This document shows, in pieces, positions 7,815 through 14,784 of a stretch of DNA of 42,217 nucleotides. A model generated the notes under the pieces. It did not search any database. It saw only the letters and a program-made list of their open reading frames with translations, and was not told the origin of the DNA. Source of the stretch: a virus; the IMG/VR virus record IMGVR_UViG_3300015264_000034, positions 1 through 42,217 of that record, one strand, 5' to 3'. Numbering within the stretch: position 1 is the stretch's first letter; every line of letters starts with the position of its first letter. The position numbers and the translations under genes are program-made.

Positions 7815-10598
7815 TCATCCCCCTCGTTGAATCGCTCGGCTCGCGGCCTTTGGATTGTCGGTCAGATGGTGCAAGATCAGCCGGCCTGCAGGTTTGCTCG
7901 CGAGATGCTTGAGGACGAGACCCTCGTCGAGCGAGATCCCGAGCTGGACGTCCATCCGGTCCGACCGGTCGAGACCCTGGACGAGACCCCCCTCGGCGAA
8001 CCGCTGGACCCCGACGCCGGCGATCGACGGGATCCGAAAACCGCGGTTGATCGCCATGAGCGTATCGAGCCCGACCGCTTGGACGGCCGCTCGTCGGATA
8101 ACGACCTCGCCGGGGGTGAGCATCGCCGGGACCGTGTCCCCGCTTCCCTGCCCTGGTACGAGCCCGCCCTCGGCGAATCCACCAGCGCCGCCGGCCGAGT
8201 TCGCGATTAAAAGGGTCGTTGCTGCGACCTGGAGCGCCGCTGCGCTCACGCCGAGCCCGATGCCTGCCGCTATCACTACCCCCCCCGCCGTGCTCATAGC
8301 GGCCGACGCAGCGATCAGGGGAGCCGCTTGAGCGAGTCCCGCGGCCGCCGATGTTGCGATCTTCGAGGTTCCCTCGTCCTGGTGAGTGATCGCCTGGATC
8401 AATTTCCGGATCACGATCTCGGCGATCAGTTGCGCCGCGATCTTCTGGAGCGACGCGACGGCCGAGCTCGCGAGCTGACGGAAAGCGTCCCCGACCCCGT
8501 GAACCTGATTGATCGTGTTGCCCAGGAAGTTCGAGAGCTCCGAGATCCCGCCTTGCTCGATCTGGGTTTTGAACTTCCCGAACTCCTGCCCCATGAAGTT
8601 CGTGTCGGCCGCGATCTGCTTGATCTTCTGGTCGAAGTCGTCGGCCGCTTGCTTTTGTTCGGGACTGATCGCCGCGGCGTGCATCGCGGCCGCGATCGCC
8701 TCGAGCTCGGGGAGTCGCGCTCGCTCGAGGTTCGCGAGCTGGATCTCGCCCTGGATCTGCGAAAGTTGGCCCGTCCGGACGTCCAGGTCGATCGAGGACT
8801 TCTGGTCCGCGATGCTCTTGAGCGCGATCTCGCCTTGCTTTTTGTCCTCGTTGAACGCCGCGGCCGAGAGCTTGAGTTGCTGGAGCTGACCGACGAGCGT
8901 CGAGACTTGTTCCGGGGATAGTCCAGCCTGGACGAGCGACCGCTCGATCGCCGCGGCCTCGCCTTCGATCTGAGCGACCGCGGCCTGGTAGGTGAGCCCT
9001 TGCGCGGCGAGGATCTGAGCCTGGTATCCGAGGAGCGTTTTTCGATGAGCTTCCTCGGCCTGGAATTGTTGCTCGTTGATCGTCGCGAGCTTTTGGGATC
9101 CGGCGATCCGCGCGATCGAGATATCGTTGTCGAGCTTCTCGATCTTTTGTCGTTTCGCGAGCGCGGCCGCATCGGTTCCGTCGGTCGGCGCCGCGGCGAT
9201 CGCGGCCCGTTGCCTCGTGAGCGCGTCGATCTGAGCGTCGTTGTCGGACTCGGCGAGCGCGAGCTTCTTTCGATAAAAATCCGCAAGCGACTCGAGCCCC
9301 TCGTTGTACGCGATCTGGTTCGCATTCTCTTCCGCCGCGTTGCTCGCCTTCGTGAGCGCGAGTTGCTCCTGAATTTCGGCCTCGCGGAGTGAGAGCCGAG
9401 CTTTCTCGGCCTTGTCGTCGGGGACGCCGCCGCCCCCGCCGCCCCCTTCCGGTTTCGGGGGTTTGAACTTGCCGTCGTCGACCTTGAAAAGCGAATCGGC
9501 TTGCGCCTTGATGACGCTGATCGCTGTTGTCCATGTGTTCGCGAGAACCTCGCCGTGATCCGCCGCGGTGTCGAACGCTTTCGAGAATCCTTTCCCGATC
9601 GCGTCGGCCGCATCGAGGTAACGGCCTTCCGCCGTTGCGATCACTACATCGAGCGTTGAACTCGCCGCGACCTTGATTTCGTCGAAGATCCCCTCTATCG
9701 TGTCCGCGAGACTGAGCCAAAGCGCCGCGATGAGGGTCGCTCCATTTTCGAAAAATACGACGATCCCCTTGACGACCAGACCCGCATCTTCGCCGAGTTT
9801 TTTGAACGAGTCGGCACTGTCCCCCTCGATTGATTTCGAGAATGATTCAGCGACGTCGGTGAGCGCCGGGATGAGACCGGCCTCGAACTGTGTGGCGATT
9901 CCCTTCCCGGCACCCTCGAGCTCGGCGAAAGCTATCGCGACGTTTTTAGCGTCCTGGGCCATCTGATCGGAGACGTACTGTCCGGTCCGCTTTGCCGCTT
10001 CGGTGACCTTGTCGAACCCGTCGCCCGCGAGCTGATCTAGTGTTGGAATCAGCGCGGACCCGCCGCGGCCGAGGAGCTGTTGCGCGATCGCCGCCTTCTG
10101 GAGTCCGCTCGTCATCCCGCCCAGGCGATCGGTCACGAGCCGAACCTTCTCGTCCGGAGAGAGATTCTTAAAATCGGCCTGGGAGATGTTGAGAGCCTTG
10201 AATGCGGCCGCGGCGCCGGTCGAGCCCTGCTGGAATTTTGTGATGTTGAGCGCGAGCTTCGAGAGCGCGACGTTCACTTGCTCGGTTGAGGCGCCCGACG
10301 ACTCGGCCGCTTTCCCAAATGTCGAGAGGAGTCCGGCCGAGAGCCCGGTCCGCTCTGACATGCGCTCGATGTTGAGCGTCGTGTTGTAGACTTCTTTCCC
10401 GAACTCGACGACCTTGAGAACGACCTCGGACGCGATCAGCGTCTGGAACGCCGCTTTTAGGTCGAGCGTCGCGCCCTCGACTTCCTTCGTTTTTTGCTTG
10501 AGCCCCGAGAGCTGGTTCGAAAGCTCTTTGATCGCCGCGGCGACGCCGGTGTCCTCGCCGGTAATTTTGATCTTGATCTCTGGAGCCTGGTCCGCCAT
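7815..10598 (-). CDS. Tail tape measure protein
   Basis: The largest plausible single ORF in the tail block (927 residues), in the canonical place after the G/GT chaperone frames and before the tip genes. The N-terminal part is helical (TGEDTGVAAAIKELSNQLSG). The centre is long and coiled-coil-like, rich in A, E, K and Q (about residues 430-720). Residues of about 740-815 form a small-residue hydrophobic region, as expected for a protein that spans the tail lumen and enters the membrane. A glycine run (GGGGGGG) precedes the coiled-coil part. The start is ATG 10598, with GGGTGAG in front. Its length sets the tail length in this family. Confidence 0.92.
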   Translation of the reverse strand: MADQAPEIKIKITGEDTGVAAAIKELSNQLSGLKQKTKEVEGATLDLKAAFQTLIASEVVLKVVEFGKEVYNTTLNIERMSERTGLSAGLLSTFGKAAESSGASTEQVNVALSKLALNITKFQQGSTGAAAAFKALNISQADFKNLSPDEKVRLVTDRLGGMTSGLQKAAIAQQLLGRGGSALIPTLDQLAGDGFDKVTEAAKRTGQYVSDQMAQDAKNVAIAFAELEGAGKGIATQFEAGLIPALTDVAESFSKSIEGDSADSFKKLGEDAGLVVKGIVVFFENGATLIAALWLSLADTIEGIFDEIKVAASSTLDVVIATAEGRYLDAADAIGKGFSKAFDTAADHGEVLANTWTTAISVIKAQADSLFKVDDGKFKPPKPEGGGGGGGVPDDKAEKARLSLREAEIQEQLALTKASNAAEENANQIAYNEGLESLADFYRKKLALAESDNDAQIDALTRQRAAIAAAPTDGTDAAALAKRQKIEKLDNDISIARIAGSQKLATINEQQFQAEEAHRKTLLGYQAQILAAQGLTYQAAVAQIEGEAAAIERSLVQAGLSPEQVSTLVGQLQQLKLSAAAFNEDKKQGEIALKSIADQKSSIDLDVRTGQLSQIQGEIQLANLERARLPELEAIAAAMHAAAISPEQKQAADDFDQKIKQIAADTNFMGQEFGKFKTQIEQGGISELSNFLGNTINQVHGVGDAFRQLASSAVASLQKIAAQLIAEIVIRKLIQAITHQDEGTSKIATSAAAGLAQAAPLIAASAAMSTAGGVVIAAGIGLGVSAAALQVAATTLLIANSAGGAGGFAEGGLVPGQGSGDTVPAMLTPGEVVIRRAAVQAVGLDTLMAINRGFRIPSIAGVGVQRFAEGGLVQGLDRSDRMDVQLGISLDEGLVLKHLASKPAGRLILHHLTDNPKAASRAIQRGG

Positions 10599-10599
10599 C

Positions 10600-11291
10600 T
10601 CACCCGCCGATCACAATTTTTGGTGCTTTTAGAACGGCCGGGGGATCGGGTTTTCGTGCCTTCGATCCCGCGGCCGCGAGTACTGCCCAGATCAAGAGAT
10701 CTACGTCGTAAGCAATCCGCGCCGCGCTCTTCATGCGTTCCACGTATGCAAGGAAGAGCTCTCGAAGCGGCCAATCCATCACGTCATCGATTCGCGTCGG
10801 ATCGTGATCCGATACTTCGCGAATTACTGCGGCGAACTCGCCGAGCTCTCGAGCGCCGCGTTCTCGGTAGCGGGGACCGCGTCGTTCGGGTTCGAAGATT
10901 TCGGGGAAGTCGTCGACGATGTCCCCCCGAACTGAAAAAAAGCGATCACGAGCCTCGCGAGCTCCGTCGTCATCGAAGTCGATTCCGCGGGGTCGGTGAT
11001 CTGGTCAAAGCGCTCGCGGTTTTTCTCGGCCTCGGCGCGCGACCATTTTTTCCCGACCTCGGTCAGACAGCCGGCGACGATCGCGGACTTCTCACCCGAG
11101 ACGAGAATCCGCGTGATGAACTCGCGTCGCATGTCCCCGACGGCGTCCTCGTCTTTTTTCGTGTGAGCCAGGACCAGGAGATCGGTCACGCCGGCGAGAG
11201 CGAGATGCCCTTGGATGTAATCGTTTTGCGCCGAGGTGAGAGCCTGGTCGATCTCTGCGAACTCTCGGCCGTCGAGCTTGATCGTTTTCAT
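10600..11291 (-). CDS. Tail assembly chaperone GT fusion (-1 frameshift product)
   Basis: The -1 frame relative to the G-like ORF is open from the T7 slippery site (10941-10935) to the stop at 10600. A slip after codon 119 would give a protein of about 230 residues: 119 from G plus 111 from the T frame. The T frame reads SVRGDIVDDFPEIF, then ELGEFAAVIREVSDHDPTR, then DVMDWPLRELFLAYVERM, which looks like real protein. In lambda-type phages G and GT help load tail tube protein onto the tape measure. The gene order here is exactly the expected one: tube, G, T, tape measure. The slip itself is inferred from sequence. Confidence 0.82.
10824..11291 (-). CDS. Tail assembly chaperone, G-like
   Basis: A 155-residue zero-frame product starting at ATG 11291 behind AGGGGGAAAG. 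It begins with a MKTIKLDGREFAEIDQAL stretch and has a C-terminal Ser/Thr/Asn-rich tail after the slippery site, typical of a low-complexity region read only when no frameshift occurs. By position it is the lambda gpG counterpart. I do not see family-diagnostic residues, so the assignment rests on order, the frameshift arrangement and length. Confidence 0.82.
   Translation of the reverse strand: MKTIKLDGREFAEIDQALTSAQNDYIQGHLALAGVTDLLVLAHTKKDEDAVGDMRREFITRILVSGEKSAIVAGCLTEVGKKWSRAEAEKNRERFDQITDPAESTSMTTELARLVIAFFQFGGTSSTTSPKSSNPNDAVPATENAALESSASSPQ
10935..10941 (-). promoter_or_regulatory. -1 ribosomal slippery site T TTT TTT
   Basis: In the G frame the codons read GCT TTT TTT CAG, giving the perfect X XXY YYZ heptamer T TTT TTT at codons 117-119. 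The -1 frame is then open for 111 codons up to the tape measure gene. A second G run (TTC GGG GGG ACA) lies four bases further on but is a poorer slip site, because the base before the run is C. Confidence 0.8.
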
Positions 11292-11446
11292 CTTTCCCCC
11301 TGGTTCGATTTTCCTCGAGTTGCGAGGTCCTCGCGCTTGTTGTGATCGCCGCGCGGGGGACCGGTCCCCCAATCCCCCACCACGTGCGAGCTCTGGCGAT
11401 TCTCCGCGACCTCCGTTCCCTCGTCGAAGAGGAAACGACGAGCGCT
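11292..11446 (-). other. Non-coding gap with hairpin and 16-bp palindrome
   Basis: This 155-bp gap between the tail tube stop and the G-like start holds no convincing ORF. Just past the tube stop a hairpin CTCGTCG-N9-CGACGAG (11420-11442) can form. It has no T run, so it is not a classical terminator. At 11355-11370 lies the perfect palindrome GGGGGACCGGTCCCCC. These may limit read-through from the highly expressed tube gene into the chaperone frames, but that is inference. Confidence 0.5.
11355..11370. repeat. Perfect 16-bp palindrome
   Basis: GGGGGACCGGTCCCCC is fully self-complementary and lies in the non-coding gap between tail tube and G-like genes. It could be a protein-binding site or a cruciform. 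No neighbouring copy is seen. Confidence 0.5.
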
Positions 11447-12241
11447 TTAACTGTAGAACGTTTGCAGGTAGTACGGCGACGACGGATGGTTCGAAGTGTC
11501 GTCGAGGATCGCGCCCTCGAGCGTCCAGTTCGCATAGTCGTCGACGATGAGCCCGATCTGACCGCTCGGGTATAGGTTCACGCGCCACGCCTCGAGCCCG
11601 ATCTTCTGACCATCGGCCGGATCCGGAACGAACCGGAGTCGACCGGTGATCTGAGGTTCGACGGCGCCGGCGACCTGGTCCTGAGATCCTACGAGCGTGT
11701 GATACGTCGCCGTGACGGTGTGAGCGTCGTCCGCAGTCGTTCCGATCGGGAAATAGATCAGACCCTCGACCGGATCGACGACGATATAGTCGCCGGGAGT
11801 TGCCAGCGTGACGGAGTTGTTCGTCAAGACCGGAGCGGTCCCCGTGTTGTCGACGTTCCGATTCAAGAGCGCGAAATACTTCCCGCCTTTCTTCACGCCG
11901 GCGCGCGCGAGGACCTCGGCCGTGAAAGTCGTCGCCGTCGTGGAGAGCGTCGTTTTCCCGGCCGACATCGCGACGATAGCGATCATGTCAGCTCGGAAGT
12001 CGGTCCCGGTGATCGCGAGCGTCATCGTCCGTTTCTTGAGCGCGTTTGCGATCAGCGACGCGGACTTGTTGAGCGATTGGAAAAGCTCGGCGCGTTCGTC
12101 TTTGTCGACGAGCTCGAGCTTCGTGCAATTGCCGAAAGGCATGTAGCCGGTTAGCCCGCCGGAAGCGTCGAACCGATCGAACAAGATCGACCCTTTTCCG
12201 AGCATGGGGACGTGAGCGTTCGGGTACTGAATTGAAGGCAT
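11447..12241 (-). CDS. Major tail tube protein
   Basis: A 264-residue protein starting at ATG 12241 behind AGGAGAG. It begins MPSIQYPNAHVPMLGKGS. The mid-region has the pattern KKRTMTLAITGTDFRADM, and the C-terminal part has GRLRFVPDPADGQKIGLEAW, as in lambda-gpV-like and related tail tube proteins. It follows the gpU-like gene and precedes the G/GT chaperones, the standard order for siphovirus tails. It should polymerise into the tail tube around the tape measure protein. Confidence 0.85.
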   Translation of the reverse strand: MPSIQYPNAHVPMLGKGSILFDRFDASGGLTGYMPFGNCTKLELVDKDERAELFQSLNKSASLIANALKKRTMTLAITGTDFRADMIAIVAMSAGKTTLSTTATTFTAEVLARAGVKKGGKYFALLNRNVDNTGTAPVLTNNSVTLATPGDYIVVDPVEGLIYFPIGTTADDAHTVTATYHTLVGSQDQVAGAVEPQITGRLRFVPDPADGQKIGLEAWRVNLYPSGQIGLIVDDYANWTLEGAILDDTSNHPSSPYYLQTFYS

Positions 12242-12250
12242 AAAACTCTC

Positions 12251-12724
12251 CTATGTTCTCGAAGTCGGATCGAGTCGACTCGTCCGGTAATGCACTAGCC
12301 ATTGCGTCGAAGCGGCCGCGAAGAGCTTGTCGCCCTCTTTCGAGAGCCACGCGGTTTTTAGCTCGACGACGCCCATTCCGAGCCCGTCGGGATACGCATT
12401 CGAAACAAACTTTTCGTTCGTGACCATTTGCTTCGTTCCCCAAACGATCAGGGGATCGAGCGCCTGATCCGGCGCCACAGTGAGCGAACCCTCGGCGCGA
12501 TATTCGACGTAGACGACGAGACGCCGCTCGACGAGCGGAGCCTTGAACACTTGACCGGAGAGAGTTTTCGGCTCATCGTCCTCGGTGTAGACCAGGATCG
12601 CCGGGAGCACGTCGTCCTCGATCGGCCTGGTCCGGATCCGGTGAACGGTGAGACCCGAAGGTTTCCCGACCGCCTCGAAGTTGGCGACGATCTGGTCGAT
12701 GATCTGCTCTCGGATCGATGACAT
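12251..12724 (-). CDS. Tail terminator protein, gpU-like
   Basis: A 157-residue protein directly before the tail tube gene, the place of lambda gpU. The N-terminus (SSIREQIIDQIVANFEAVGK) and the beta-hairpin segment LVVYVEYRAEG are typical of minor tail U or tail-completion proteins, which cap the tail tube and join it to the head. No strong Shine-Dalgarno sequence is visible; the leader after the upstream stop is AAAACC. Confidence 0.75.
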   Translation of the reverse strand: MSSIREQIIDQIVANFEAVGKPSGLTVHRIRTRPIEDDVLPAILVYTEDDEPKTLSGQVFKAPLVERRLVVYVEYRAEGSLTVAPDQALDPLIVWGTKQMVTNEKFVSNAYPDGLGMGVVELKTAWLSKEGDKLFAAASTQWLVHYRTSRLDPTSRT

Positions 12725-12730
12725 GGTTTT

Positions 12731-13372
12731 TTAGGCGTCGCCCAGTTCTTCCGCCACGAAAGCAAAACCGGAGTTAAAAGTGCCTCCGCCATCGGAGAGC
12801 GCGCCGTTCCACGTTGCGGTGATCGTAAGGCCGTTGTCTGCAATGATGATCGCGGAAGCGGTGTAAGTATCTCCGGGTGTGTTGTGGCCCAGCGCTGGGC
12901 CTTCAATCAAAGCGGTCGGAATTATGAGGTGGAGTGTCGGAGTAAACCCAAAGTCGCGGTTCGTGAAAACAAGGTCGATAGTTCCAACTGTAAAACTTGC
13001 GGACGCGGCCGTGATGGTCGTCCGCGTCAATGAAACGCGGACGATTTTTTTAGCCGCGGGCTGATACAACGATTGCGGCAATGGAACGGCGCTAGATTGC
13101 CCTGCCCTTGTTGCCTTGATGATCGGCCCGGTGGAAGGTGGAATTACGGCGTTAACTTGGACGCTCCCGTCCCCGTTGTCTTGCACAGACGTGTTGTTTC
13201 CGTCGATTAGGTTAAATAGGGCCTGGTCGATGTTGTCTACCCCGTTGACCTGAAGCTGGACCCCGCCGGCCGAATGGATCGCTTCGTCGATAACGTCGAG
13301 GTTCTCGGCCTCATCGGGATCCGTTCCATACTTCGGTTTTTTGAGCCCGTAATTTGTCGTCGTGTCGGACAT
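12731..13372 (-). CDS. Putative neck/fibre protein (paralogous N-terminus)
   Basis: A 213-residue virion protein candidate between the head-tail joining genes and gpU. Its start, GLKKPKYGTDPDEAENLDVI, matches the start of the next protein upstream (FPKPKYGTNEFEGANGLGDV). The two therefore share an N-terminal peg with different beta-rich C-terminal parts. The C-terminal part (TATWNGALSDGGGTF) looks like a small jelly-roll. This fits head fibres or neck whiskers attached by a common module. The role is inferred. Confidence 0.6.
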   Translation of the reverse strand: MSDTTTNYGLKKPKYGTDPDEAENLDVIDEAIHSAGGVQLQVNGVDNIDQALFNLIDGNNTSVQDNGDGSVQVNAVIPPSTGPIIKATRAGQSSAVPLPQSLYQPAAKKIVRVSLTRTTITAASASFTVGTIDLVFTNRDFGFTPTLHLIIPTALIEGPALGHNTPGDTYTASAIIIADNGLTITATWNGALSDGGGTFNSGFAFVAEELGDA

Positions 13373-13401
13373 CGGATCAGCTCCGTTTCATTTTGCGGGT
13401 T

Positions 13402-13434
13402 GGGGAGAACGGACTCTCCGCTCTCCCCTTTTTT
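13402..13434 (+). terminator. Plus-strand rho-independent terminator (antisense to all genes)
   Basis: On the plus strand GGGGAGA pairs with TCTCCCC, and the loop also contains ACGGA/TCCGC pairing. The stem is followed directly by TTTTTT (13429-13434). The minus-strand reading has the A run in front of the stem, so termination is expected only for plus-strand transcripts, although no plus-strand gene is seen. Confidence 0.6.
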
Positions 13435-13466
13435 CGAACACCCGCGGCCTGCTTTGTTAAATAGCT

Positions 13467-14084
13467 CTAGACGTGCGACGCGGCCGCGTTGATCGACGGG
13501 AGCAAGAACCATTTCCCGCCGAGCGCCTCGAGGATCGCGAGATCTCCGATCGCGCCGCCGAGCGTGAGCGTGTTGTTCGTGCCGCCGGCGAGTCCCCCGG
13601 TGACCGTGATGACGTGAGCGTGAGCAGTCGACGCGATGACCTTGAGGATCTTCCCGTCGTCGGTTCCGGACGTCGGATCCGCGATCGACATCGCAAGAGA
13701 GCCGGCCGATCCAAGTCGGACGACTCCCTGTTTTGCAGTGATCGCGCCGGACGTCGTCGTAGCCGCGGGGACCGTTTCTTTCACGTCGCCCACGACGCCG
13801 CCGGTATGCACGCCGGCCGAATTGCCCGTGACGTTGCCCGTAACGTCGCCCGTGACCGGACCCTGGAATCCGCCGGTGTTGATGAGCTTCTTTCCGCCGG
13901 TGATCGTCTGATCGGCCGCTGGAGCTGAGACGATAAACCGGCCGGCCGGGGATCCGGCGAGAGCGGTCATCGCCGCATCGAGAGCCTCGAGAACGTCGCC
14001 TAGACCGTTCGCACCTTCGAACTCGTTTGTTCCGTATTTCGGTTTCGGGAAACCATGCGCCCCCGAGGTAACTGGATTGCCCAT
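13467..14084 (-). CDS. Putative neck/fibre protein with TGDVTGN repeats
   Basis: A 205-residue protein in the block between head-tail joining and tail terminator genes. The N-terminus (KPKYGTNEFEGANGLGDVL) is shared with the following gene. The middle has short repeats (GPVTGDVTGNVTGNSAG, then GVVGDV) of the kind found in beta-helical fibre shafts. The C-terminal part is glycine- and threonine-rich. GGGAGCG precedes ATG 14084. It is most likely a head or neck fibre; I cannot exclude a tail-side fibre. Confidence 0.6.
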   Translation of the reverse strand: MGNPVTSGAHGFPKPKYGTNEFEGANGLGDVLEALDAAMTALAGSPAGRFIVSAPAADQTITGGKKLINTGGFQGPVTGDVTGNVTGNSAGVHTGGVVGDVKETVPAATTTSGAITAKQGVVRLGSAGSLAMSIADPTSGTDDGKILKVIASTAHAHVITVTGGLAGGTNNTLTLGGAIGDLAILEALGGKWFLLPSINAAASHV

Positions 14085-14085
14085 C

Positions 14086-14403
14086 TCACACGCTCCCTAG
14101 CAGAATTTTTGTTAGACCCGCGTCGCCTTCTTTGAGCTTTTGCCGAACGGAGTAAGTGACCCCGTCGACGATGATCGGTTGATCGGCCTTGATTCCCGCG
14201 GGGAACTTCGAGGTCTGGACCGTGACGGTATGAACCCCTCCGACGAGCTCGCCGCGTCCGGCGTTCACGATCACGACCTGGTCGTTCTCGTCGACGATCC
14301 CCACGCCGGCGACGCCGTTAATGGTGACGGGGACAGCGCCGCCGATCGCAAAGAGATCGCGATAAATGGCGTCGATGTCCCCATCCCGAAAAACGATCGT
14401 CAT
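14086..14403 (-). CDS. Head-tail joining protein, gpFII-like
   Basis: A 105-residue protein encoded shortly after the capsid gene. The closing pattern ADQPIIVDGVTYSVRQKLKE followed by AGLTKILL is typical of lambda gpFII-like joining proteins, which form the interface between the head-completion ring and the tail. The start MTIVFRDGDIDAIYRDLF also fits. It lies in the expected region between capsid and tail terminator genes. Confidence 0.7.
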   Translation of the reverse strand: MTIVFRDGDIDAIYRDLFAIGGAVPVTINGVAGVGIVDENDQVVIVNAGRGELVGGVHTVTVQTSKFPAGIKADQPIIVDGVTYSVRQKLKEGDAGLTKILLGSV

Positions 14404-14406
14404 GCT

Positions 14407-14673
14407 TTATTCTTTCGGCTTTCCGCCGCCTCGTCTCGCCGGCGCCGGATCCCGATTCTCGATATCTGGATCCAGGTTGTGAGGATCTTCCATCCGAACG
14501 CCGCTCGACGTGTCCGCATCGGACTCGTCGACGTAGCGCGCTTGCCCGCAACTCACGAACTCGATCGCTTGTCCGCGAGGAAGCGAGATCTTCGATCCCT
14601 TGTGAGTGTGCCGTCCATCGATGAGGACGTGTTTCAAAAGCTCGACTCGTACAGTCTTGACTTTGACAGCCAT
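14407..14673 (-). CDS. Small conserved head-region protein
   Basis: An 88-residue protein between the capsid gene and the joining protein gene, with GGAGG in front of ATG 14673. It starts VKVKTVRVELLKHVLIDGRH and has an acidic, charged C-terminal half ending ARRGGGKPKE. This resembles small proteins often found right after capsid genes that carry a short SH3-like segment (HTHKGSKISLPRGQAIEFV). The function is unknown. Confidence 0.6.
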   Translation of the reverse strand: MAVKVKTVRVELLKHVLIDGRHTHKGSKISLPRGQAIEFVSCGQARYVDESDADTSSGVRMEDPHNLDPDIENRDPAPARRGGGKPKE

Positions 14674-14706
14674 CGGTAAAACCTCCGTGTTCTAAAGTTG
14701 CGACCG

Positions 14707-14746
14707 CGGCCGCGGGTAGGAAGGGAATCCAAGCATCCCGCGGCCG
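14707..14746 (-). promoter_or_regulatory. GC-rich hairpin after capsid gene
   Basis: CGGCCGCGGG and CCCGCGGCCG form a perfect 10-bp stem with a 20-nt loop in the 111-bp gap after the capsid stop. There is no T run on the minus strand, so it is more likely an RNA 3' end stabiliser, processing site or partial terminator that separates high capsid expression from downstream genes. Confidence 0.5.
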
Positions 14747-14784
14747 TCGATCGATTGTTCACGCCGACCCCTCAGCGCGAGCGT

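Noticed and set aside
7057-9720. Minus-strand ORF of 887 codons overlapping tape measure and next gene
   Set aside because: Arg/Gly/Asp-rich shadow frame of the tape measure gene; it spans two real genes and has no family features.
10600-10782. Separate 60-residue gene before the tape measure gene
   Set aside because: Its frame is open well upstream to the slippery site, with no ribosome site at GTG 10782; better explained as the T part of a GT fusion.
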